Source: Branchiostoma floridae
Lineage: Eukaryota > Chordata > Leptocardii > Amphioxiformes > Branchiostomatidae
Length of the DNA stretch: 64,000 nt
Direction: 5' to 3'
NCBI RefSeq assembly: GCF_000003815.2
Contig: NC_049993.1
Location: forward strand, 15,071,199 to 15,135,198
Shown here: in pieces, positions 55,239-64,000 of the stretch
Layout: every line of letters starts with the position of its first letter
Numbering within the stretch: position 1 is the stretch's first letter
Notes under the pieces: model-generated
What the model was told of the DNA's origin: nothing
What the model saw: only the letters and a program-made list of their open reading frames with translations
The model's database searches: none
Program-made: the position numbers and the translations under genes

Positions 55239-56714
55239 GGCACACCCTGGAACAGCAATTAGCAAGTATTGGACTGTAAATATTGGCTAGAGGAATTGTG
55301 TCAGATATGTTATGGATTGTCACTTTGTATGTCTCTGTATGTGAGCACAGGAAGAATAGCCTCCGATGAGGCTAATTGTGGATCAAAAGAAACTCAAACC
55401 CCACCCAGGCGTAAATGTGACCACAACTCAGATAAAAATGGTGGAGGATGGAAGAAGATGGGCTTCTTCAATATAGTACCCTAGATTTACTGTATGCCCC
55501 TATCGCCATATAAAAAGGCTACGGGACTCCTTCTTTACCCTTTTCATAATATAAGGATATAAAAAGAGTACATAAAATGTATTTTAGACTTCTTACGCAC
55601 TTCGTATGGAAGCACATACAGACTCTGAGACCCTAGTCCATTGTAACTCAACAAACATAGAAGTAATTAGACGCTCGGAAAGAACCATAAGAGATCCAGT
55701 AATATTTATAATTCCAATATTGTTTTGCAATCAAAATCGTTTTTAGCTTGATAGGGTTTTTGGTGCCATTGCTGATACGACAAGCATACAATATTGTCTG
55801 CAGTGCGATTTCTCCTCGTCTGATGTCCTCACTGACTTTCTATGGACTGAATATAAAAAAAAAACATCCCTAATACATCCATTCCATTGTTATGTTACCC
55901 ATCCATCCATTTGAGCAGTCAATTATTATTTTTTTTTCAGTTAGATCAGCTTACTAATTTGAGATTGAAAGGAGTAAAACAAAATTTGGGGAATGCTTTG
56001 AGGTTGATGAAAACAAAACGACAAGTCAATGTTATACAGCCCTCAAACTTTCTTCTTAATGTTTTGATTATTTTGTTTGTTTGTTTGTTTGTTTGAACCT
56101 TTATTTATTCATGAAAGGTCAATTCTACAAAAGGTCAATTCTTTATCATATTTGATCTGTGGTAGTCTCCCATCTTTAATACATATATGAATCATTCTCA
56201 TATAATCATTTTTACGTTGCTCTATCTATTTTGACGGAAAGCTTTTGGTTTTATTTATTTAATTATATAATAGCTATCACATTTGAACCCATATCGAGAA
56301 GTATCTGCATGGTTTCTTCTTATAATATCATGGTATATGTTTTATCAAATTTTACAAAACATAGTTAAATTTTGTTCGAATGATGATAGGGGTCTTTTAG
56401 AAACAGACAAAAAATACTGCAGGTTTGTAGCGACATTTTTATTGCTACATTCTTGTAGGCCTTCAGCTAGCTTCACCATTAAAATGAATAAAAAACAATA
56501 CAGATACACTTCGTTCCCAGCTTAGAGAATTGCTTTAATGTGGACGAATTTCTGAAAGTACGTTTCTTGGCAATGCCCTTTCGATTTGTTTGTATAGTTG
56601 TTTGTTTATTTGTTTGTTTACATTGAATACCAAGCAAACTGCCTCATGACGTACCTCACCATTTTGTTTTTATTATATATCCATACAAATTTCATTAATC
56701 CTCCCACACCTGGA
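55239..56714. other. Non-coding region
   Basis: AT-rich, with (TTTG)n near 56075. No supported gene. Confidence 0.45.
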
Positions 56715-56970
56715 ATTACCCCTACTCTTTTCGATAAGTGTGGTGGGTTCTTTATCGTGTTCGAGGTCCGACCCTCCTTAAAAGTAGAACCTCAAAAACG
56801 TCTTAGCCAATGGACGTTCCTTATCAAAGCCAAGTACTCATTTCACCTGCGAGTAGTGAGTTAAAGAACTAAAAGTTTCTTTTCCAGGGACACAACGAGA
56901 CCGGTGCATGTCTTTGGATTCGAACCAAGGACCTCTACGCCAAACACCTTCTCCACACCACATTGATTTA
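56715..56970 (-). mobile_element. SINE family copy 6
   Basis: Tail TCTTTTCGATAAGTGTGGTG and CGTGTTCGAGGTCC at the left, box-B-like GGTTCGAATCC at the right on the minus strand. The core is degenerate. Confidence 0.5.
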
Positions 56971-58094
56971 TCATCAAGGACAAGGTCATGACCTAGTTCC
57001 TCTTGTGTGTTCTTTACTAGCGTTTGGGTACCGGTACAGAAAATTCAGGTCCAGGTACAGTCCAGGTCCAAAGGACCAGGTCCAGGTTCAGAATTGTTTG
57101 TTAAAGTCTACGCGATACAATTGATCCAATTTGCTACAAAGGAATGTATTTCCGGAGTGTTCTATATTCTAATCCCACAGCCATTTTAGAATCCTGTCTC
57201 TATATAAACTCTGTACGTTTGACTGTAGGAACGGTCTATAAAAGACTATTTACTCTACTTTACGTCACTCTAGTTATCTTTTTAACCGGTTTATCACCAA
57301 AATGCCGATATGATCAGGTCATTTTCATTCCGTCCAAAATTTGGTCCACTGTTATTTTGCAAGTCCGTTTTTTCTGACCGGTCCAACAACAAAAAAGGGT
57401 TATGTACCAGTAAATCGTCTAGTACTTTCTAAGTTACAAATATAATATTACATTATATATATATATATATATGTACTGTACTTCTTCAATCTTACTTTCA
57501 AGTTACTAAAGTAGAGCCGTGTTGACCAGTATTCTATATAGCTAACCTAGCTATACTCTATATATGGGCAAATTGGTAATATACTCTACATTAACATAAA
57601 TATTTCTAAAGCTGGCTAAGTAAGTGAGGTAAGCAGCAAAAACAACAACAACAACAAATATTTAGGCCACACATCTTTGTTTATTAACTGCAAGTCAACG
57701 TTGACAAACTACATTTCTAAACAGCGCGTAATTATATGTTATTACATTGGTTTTAAAGTTACTTTGCATATTACATGTATGTCTTAATCGCATGTAGTGA
57801 CACCAACAATATTGGCTTGATTAGAAGATTTACATTGCTGACGAAAGTAGCTGAAGCTAATGTTACAATAAGTTGTTTACAGGCGAGATGTAGAATGGAA
57901 CTGCACTTCATGAATATTACGAAAGGGGGCGCTATTTAACGAAGCTTGCGACGACATGCAGTATTAGCACTCATGCAGTTTAGATGCTGGCGTCATCACC
58001 ATTGGTCACATGAAGTTAGCAGGGTTGAGTCTATTTTGGTTCAATATGTAGAATTAACAGAACGGAAAGAAATGTGTATTTTGTCTGGTGTGTT

Positions 58095-58194
58095 NNNNNN
58101 NNNNNNNNNNNNNNNNNNNNNNNNNNNNNNNNNNNNNNNNNNNNNNNNNNNNNNNNNNNNNNNNNNNNNNNNNNNNNNNNNNNNNNNNNNNNNN
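58095..58194. other. Assembly gap (100 N)
   Basis: Exactly 100 N, probably of arbitrary size. Confidence 1.
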
Positions 58195-58376
58195 AAAGAG
58201 TGACATGACAACTCAATTAACACATACATTTTGAGAACCTAAGCTGCATGCGGGAAGCGATGGTGCTTTTTGGGTCACGACGAGCTTGACCAATAGCCGT
58301 ATGGGTATCTCCATCTTTCCTGAAAAACAAAACAAAAAAAAAAAAAAACTACTCAATACAACTGCATTAAATAGAC

Positions 58377-58900
58377 TCCAGTTTGGAATTCAAGCTTTAT
58401 TCGGGAGTGACCTACCAGATCTCAAAAACAGTACACCCAGATGGGCTGATATCGTAAGTTGTAAGTAGAACTGATGTAAGAAATACGTAGCAGCCAATAA
58501 CGACCCCCTGGGGATTAATCTAAATTGACATAACTGTAATTGACATAATTATGCCTAAATTTAGAGGTCATGCATAAGTTTCCAATGGTTATGCATAATT
58601 ATGCATATGGTTCCAAGGGATATGAATAAGTATGCTTNNNNNNNNNNNNNNNNNNNNNNNNNNNNNNNNNNNNNNNNNNNNNNNNNNNNNNNNNNNNNNN
58701 NNNNNNNNNNNNNNNNNNNNNNNNNNNNNNNNNNNNNNNNNNNNNNNNNNNNNNNNNNNNNNNNNNNNNNNNNNNNNNNNNNNNNNNNNNNNNNNNNNNN
58801 NCTGCTACGTATTTCTTACGTCATAAGACTTGCAACTTACGATATCAGACCATCTGGGTGTAAAGTTGTTTAGATCTGTGAGGTCACTCCCGAATAAAAC
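58377..58900. mobile_element. Foldback element with an unassembled centre
   Basis: The left arm (ATTCGGGAGTGACCTACCAG, TGATATCGTAAGTTGTAAGT, TACGTAGCAG) recurs inverted on the right (CTGCTACGTATTTCTTACGT, ACTTACGATATCAGACCATC, GGTCACTCCCGAAT). The gap at 58638-58801 lies in the centre. Confidence 0.7.
58638..58801. other. Assembly gap (164 N)
   Basis: Inside the foldback element, where a hairpin may have blocked assembly. Confidence 1.
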
Positions 58901-59296
58901 TGGAGGTTGCTATTAATAAACAAAAAAAGCTTTCCATTCATCATGATATGTCTCGTTTGCTCATTTGAATTAACATCATAAATACTTTTGGGGTCATGGA
59001 GTAAAAAAAAATATATTTAGGCCATGTTGCTTTGACATTTTTATGACATCAAAAAGGGCATCAATTTCCATCCGTTTCCAATAAAGAAAATTAAAAAAAT
59101 TAGTACAGAAGATGTATAAAATGAGCAAATCTGTGTTGTTAATTGAAAACAACATTATCAGAAAACAGGTACTATTTTGTAGAATGGCAAATTAGATTCA
59201 AAGAAGAAAAAGGCTACGGTTAAAAAATAGTCGAAGTGTGCCTCCCCTATTTCGGTGGTGCCACAAAAGCAGTACCGTCCGTTAGTAGCGTGTAGT

Positions 59297-59429
59297 NNNN
59301 NNNNNNNNNNNNNNNNNNNNNNNNNNNNNNNNNNNNNNNNNNNNNNNNNNNNNNNNNNNNNNNNNNNNNNNNNNNNNNNNNNNNNNNNNNNNNNNNNNNN
59401 NNNNNNNNNNNNNNNNNNNNNNNNNNNNN
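59297..59429. other. Assembly gap (133 N)
   Basis: Lies about 420 bp downstream of the lipocalin first exon on the minus strand and is large enough to hide the second exon. Confidence 1.
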
Positions 59430-59853
59430 TCAATTTTTTAATCAATGATTTAGCCTTACGTAGGTTAGGTTCCCATGTCTTTCTTATATTCGTATTGTGA
59501 TTTTTGCTTGTAAATTTTGGCTGACGAAATCCGATCCGAGAATTCACAAAACGGATTTCTTCAGAATACTTAATAATATTCTCAGCCATACATATATGCA
59601 GTGTGCACGCATTTCAATAGAAATGTGGAATGTGCATATGATTCTACAATATTTTCATCATTCAGATATGTCTCTTCAAGCGGTCAACCAAAAAAAGGCT
59701 ATAAATAGGGCGGTGTTGTTATTACGGTAGGTAGGGTAGTCGGACCCCCGCCCCCTCCTCCCAAAGTAGCAACGGACTCCCCAGGTCAAAGCAGATTGCA
59801 AAGACAACAAATAAAATGTCAATAGATCAATTGAGAGGCAGAAAACACAGTAC

Positions 59854-59988
59854 CGATTGCACGTCAAAGTTTTCCTTAGTCGTTACGTCCGGGCATCCTC
59901 CATCCAACCATGTTACAACCTGTGCGTCGGTGGTGGCTGCAAAAGCCAGGAATGCCAAGACGATGGTGATCATCATTCTGTTGCCCAT
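59854..59988 (-). CDS. Lipocalin (apolipoprotein D-like), first coding exon only
   Basis: 45 codons starting MGNRMMITIVLAFLAFAATT, a clear signal peptide with likely cleavage after TTDA, followed by GGCPDVTTKENFDVQS. The G-x-CP-x(n)-NFDV pattern is the N-terminal block that precedes YxGxWYE in ApoD-type lipocalins, extracellular carriers of small hydrophobic ligands. The exon ends in phase 0 at TCG|GTACTG. An acceptor CATAG lies at 60005-60003 and a stronger one (TTTCTTTCAG) near 60088, so the 5' UTR boundary is uncertain. Following exons (WYE, TDY motifs) were not found on the minus strand below 59853; a 133-N gap at 59297 may hide exon 2. It may be a truncated gene. Confidence 0.6.
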
Positions 59989-60002
59989 ATCGCTTCAGTC
60001 GC

Positions 60003-61468
60003 CTATGAAAAAATGATATTTTTGGTCGATCACTCAAATAGTTGATGATAACTGCCAATTGACGTCAAGCTTAATTGTGTGCCGACCTGAAAGAAAATGA
60101 AATGGCGATTATTTGTAAACTTAAAGTTTGAGACTTTACGTTGGTTTCGCCACAGATTAACAAGAGTAAACTGTAGTACCTATGTTACGGTTTGAAAAAG
60201 TGATTTGAAATTGAAATAAGTTTATCAATATAGAATAAGATTCAGGGAAAAAGCACTTATGTATGTTAGCTCTGTACAAATCTGCAAGAAAAAGAAAACA
60301 TTGTTCACAATGTTATGTTTTTATTCTTCACTTCAAAACTGGAAAACAAAATTTCGCATTAATGATGTATATTTTGAAGCGTTGTTCTTCTTTGTATTGC
60401 ATACCTGGTATATGCCTCATGCAATAACACACATGTTTGTACTAAATTAAAGAGTACAAATAGCCATATCCGCATCATATTCTTTTCAATAAGCATGGCA
60501 ACGTCCTTTGGGGAGGCGCTAATGTCTTTAAAAACGGGGATTTGATTGAATAATATAATATATAAGTACCTATTTTCAACTAAATCAGGTACCGAAATTT
60601 GTGAACATTGTGATTATTACATGGGAATTGAACCCAGGATCTCTAGATCTGGAAACACAATACCGACGTCACTCCACGCTATGTACACATTTTATGACAA
60701 GAGTCTCCAAGGCAAGGGGCCGTGGGAATACGGCACGCAAAATATTAACCGTGACGCAGCGGAAAACAAGTACAGGCAAACAAAAGAGGCTTTAAAATGC
60801 CTTAAAAGACAAAAGGTTGACTCAAAATACTCTACATACCAATAGTACAATTGACAAAGCCATGTTAATTTGATTATATGGATGACATCCGCCCGAGCAT
60901 CAATTTTCGGCCTTTTCTGAAAATGAATCTTCAATCATACTGTAAATTGTATAAAGCGACTGCAAACTGAGCAAATACATACTGTAGAATATTGCGAAAA
61001 ACACATATAATGCCACAGTTAATACCAAAGTTGAAGAAGAATATTTGAAAGAACAGAGACGAAGAATCTGTTGTTGGGTAAACAATACTCTGTGTTTAGT
61101 CATTTGGTCAACCTTCCTGACCATTTAGATGTCATATTTTCTTTTAACATGTCTTGTTATAACCTGTACTTAGTCCGGTTCGGTAAAAATGTGCAGTTAA
61201 GGTTTTCAATAAATTAAAATGAAGGCAAAGATTTTTTCAGGTCACATTTTCGACCTGCATCAGCTAAGCGGTTCCCAGAGGATGTCATCCAAATAATCAA
61301 AACAACATGGCCTAAGTTGGTAGCAGAAACGGTAACATTTCAAACACTTTGTGAAAGCATTCACCAAATTAGCACAAAAATAACCCTCCTATACTACGAC
61401 AGAAAGGCACATGTATGGCATAAAGGGTCTCAGCTTGAGTGACAGGAGAAAAAAAACTACGTCAGTAC
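60003..61468. other. Upstream region of the lipocalin
   Basis: Non-coding. A tRNA-like box-B segment (CTGGGTTCAATTCCC on the minus strand) at about 60625-60645 suggests another SINE remnant. An alternative acceptor (TTTCTTTCAG) is near 60088. Confidence 0.4.
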
Positions 61469-61534
61469 CTGTTCAATTTGAATCTCCTGAAGTTTGTAGA
61501 TGTCAGAAGTTTGTCTCAAATCGCTCGATTTTGC
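61469..61534 (-). other. Candidate 5' UTR exon upstream of the lipocalin
   Basis: 66 bp bounded by acceptor TTTTTTTCTCAG and donor CAG|GTACTG on the minus strand. It is open in phase 0 (starts AKSSDLRQTSD) but, joined to the lipocalin exon, would stop before its ATG, so it would be untranslated, or belong to another transcript. Confidence 0.3.
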
Positions 61535-61879
61535 CTGAGAAAAAAATAAAACAGGTTTTAGAGTTTGTAAAAAAAAAAGCTAATCAGTAGATAAAGTTGC
61601 TGTAATTCAATTTTCATTAGCACATTTCAAGTAGTGGTACTGCCCACGCTTGAACAACATGGCGTTGTTTTGGTGAATAGGGAGACAAAAACAACAACAC
61701 GTCGTTTGATCGGGAATGGCCGTCATGGAACTTACAAGCATGGTCTGCCCAAACCCTACTCAGCTAGCTTAGATCTCGTCCACAATGACATATCCCCGCT
61801 GAAAACTTATCCCTCACGGCCAAGGTTATGCTTAAACCCCACCAGGAATACCCGGTACCGATCAAACACCGTTCTCGCT

Positions 61880-64000
61880 CGCCCTAGCATGTTTCTACAC
61901 TACAAATATGTCCGTAATTCTCAACTTCAGCAAAGACCACTGTCCGTTCACCCCTATCTTGCTTTGTGTCCGCCAGCCCAGTCTTGTTTCTGTACTGGGA
62001 CCAATTCCGCCATTCCGATTCCCGCTTAGAGCACCGTCTGTACGGCCCTATCTGGCTAAGATCCCGCCCGCCCAGTTTTGTTTCTGCACGGCTGGAACGA
62101 TGTCCGTAATGCCCGATTCCCGCTCAGAACACCGATCGTACGAACTTATCTTGCTAAGTCTTCGCCGGCACAGCCCTACCTCTGTAATGAAAATTGTCCG
62201 AAATGCCCAATTCCCGCTCCGAACATCCTACGTACGACCCCGCCCGCCCAGTCTTGTTTCTATACTGAAACCATGTCCGTAATGCCCGATTCCCGCTCAG
62301 AACACCGTCTGTACGAACATATCTTGCTAAGTCTTCGCCCGCCCAGTCTTGGTTCTGTACTGAAACCATGTCAGTAATGCTTCATTACCGCTCATTTCTG
62401 GTTTAGACTCCGCCCGCCCTGTCTTGTTTCTGTACCGTAACTGTGTCTGCAAGCCCAATCCCGCTCAGAACACCGTCCGTATGCCCTAATTTTGCTAAAT
62501 ACCCGCCCTCCCTATCTTGTTTCTGTACTGAAACATGTCCGTAACACCCAATTCCCGCTCAAAATGCCGTCCGTACAACCCCATATTGCTAAGTGACCTC
62601 CCACCCAATTATGTTTCTACACTGAAACGAAGTCCGTAATACCCTATTCCCACTCTGAACACTGTCCGTACGACCCTATCTGATAAGACCCCGCCTGCCC
62701 AGTCCTGTTTCAACAAACAATGTCCGTTATTCCTAATCTTGAGTTCCGAACACTGTTCGTACAACCCTATCCTGCTAAGTGGCCGACCACCAAGTCCTTT
62801 TTCTTCACTAAAGCTATGTCCGTAATTCCCAATTTCAGTTTTTGACACCTTCCGCACGCTCTTATCTGGCAAAGACTCATCCCGCCCAGTCTTGTTTCTA
62901 TACTGATACCATGTCCGTAATGCCTATTTCACTTCAAAACACCGTCCGTACGACCGTACCTGATAAGACCCCGCACGCTCAGTCTTTTTTTCTATACTAA
63001 AACTGTGTTCGTAATTCCCAATCTTATTTCGTATAACAACCGTTACAATACTATCTGTTAAGACCCGCCCACCTAGTTTCGTTTCAATACTTAAACTGTG
63101 TCCGTAATGCCCGAATTTAGTTCAGAACACAGCCGGTACAACACTATCTGATAAGACCCCCTTAGCCTTGTCTTGTTTTCTACACTGAAGCATGTCCTAA
63201 TGCCCAATTTCCGCTCAGAACACCGTCCGTCGACCCTGTCTGGTAAATTCCGCCCGCCCAGTCTTGTTTCTGTACTGAAACCACGTCCGCAATGACCAAT
63301 TCCCGTTCAAAACAAATTCCGTACTACCTTATTTTTCTAATTCCCACCCGTCCAGTCTTGTTTCCATACCGAAACCATGTCCGTAATGCCCAATTCCCGC
63401 TATAAAAACCAGCAGTAAAACCCCATATTATTAAGTGACCGCCGCTTAGTCATGTTTCTACGTACACTAAAACTAAGTCCTTAATGCCCAAAGTTTGTTC
63501 AGAACACCGACCAGTCTAAAAACCCGCCCGCAATGTCTTCTTCAATACTGTAACTATGTCCGTATTGCCCAGTCCCCGCTCAGAACACCGTCCGTTTGAC
63601 GCTATCTCACTAATTGCCCGCCCGCTCAGTCTTGTTTCTATACTAAAACAATGTCTGTGATTTCCGATTCCCGCCAAGAGCACCGTTCATACGACCCTAT
63701 TTAATAAGACTAAAACGAAAATCGTAATGCCTGCTTCCCGCTCGGAACACTGTCCGTACGACACTATCTGATAAGACACCAGCCGCCCAGTCTTCTTTCT
63801 ACACTAAAGCTATGTCCGTAGTTCATAGATACAGTTCAGACCACCGTCTTAACGACCCTATCTGATAAGACCCCGGCCCGCCGCCCAGTCTTGTTTCTGT
63901 ATCGTAACCATGAACGTTAATGTCCAATTCCCGCTCAGAGCACCGTCCGTACCAACCTATAGATAAGACGCAGCCCGCCCAGTCTGTTTCTATACAAAAA
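61880..64000. repeat. About 93-bp tandem satellite, continues past the window
   Basis: More than 20 degenerate units spaced about 86-97 bp, each with CCCGCCCGCCCAGTCTTG, TTTCTGTACTGAAACCATG, TCCGTAATGCCCAATTCCCG and CTCAGAACACCGTCCGTACG blocks. Open frames here are repeat read-through. The array reaches the last base. Confidence 0.85.

Noticed and set aside
59158-59589. Minus-strand frame ending near the lipocalin
   Set aside because: Most of its length is N; the visible ends lack lipocalin WYE or TDY motifs.
61634-62872. Several open frames of 70-130 codons at the right end
   Set aside because: They run through the 93-bp satellite and repeat with its period.
1-64000. CRISPR arrays, bacterial operons or phage genes
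   Set aside because: No spaced identical repeats or prokaryotic gene layout; all genes are split by spliceosomal introns.

Overview
The window looks like a piece of an invertebrate deuterostome genome, most likely a cephalochordate (amphioxus, Branchiostoma). Genes are split into short exons with GT..AG introns of about 0.3-2 kb, AT-rich non-coding DNA is full of small foldback elements, SINE-like repeats and microsatellites, and there are four runs of N (assembly gaps). Species assignment is inference; no database search was possible.

Four genes are supported. (1) 3776-17743, minus: a complete 20-exon beta-galactosidase-1-like gene (GH35, GLB1L2/L3 type), reconstructed with every exon phase matching. 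It carries two homologous copies of exon 7. (2) 18500-26425, plus: a complete 10-exon WDR18 (Ipi3) WD40 gene for large ribosomal subunit maturation, divergently arranged from gene 1 with about 760 bp between start codons. (3) 30476-47736, minus: a 12-exon patatin-like phospholipase joined to a C-terminal EF-hand module. It has a candidate N-myristoylation start and two homologous alternative last exons. (4) 59854-59988, minus: the first coding exon (signal peptide plus lipocalin N-terminal motif) of an apolipoprotein D-like lipocalin; its other exons were not found and may lie in or beyond the nearby gaps.

Between and inside these genes is a dense collection of repeats: a piggyBac-type MITE family (TTAA flanks) at 29472-30421 and 54501-55234 with a lone end at 42346; a long foldback MITE with TA flanks in WDR18 intron 1; several other palindromic elements; a three-copy CCTGCA-rich element; a tRNA-derived SINE family; degenerate non-LTR retrotransposon C-termini at about 3243 and 53625; polypyrimidine and TG-rich tracts; and a roughly 93-bp tandem satellite that fills the right end of the window from about 61880.

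The most interesting signals are two independent tandem duplications of exons that look like built-in isoform switches. In the GH35 gene the two exon-7 copies are each 3n+1 long, so a transcript must contain exactly one of them to stay in frame. In the patatin/EF-hand gene two related terminal exons give different C-terminal tails.
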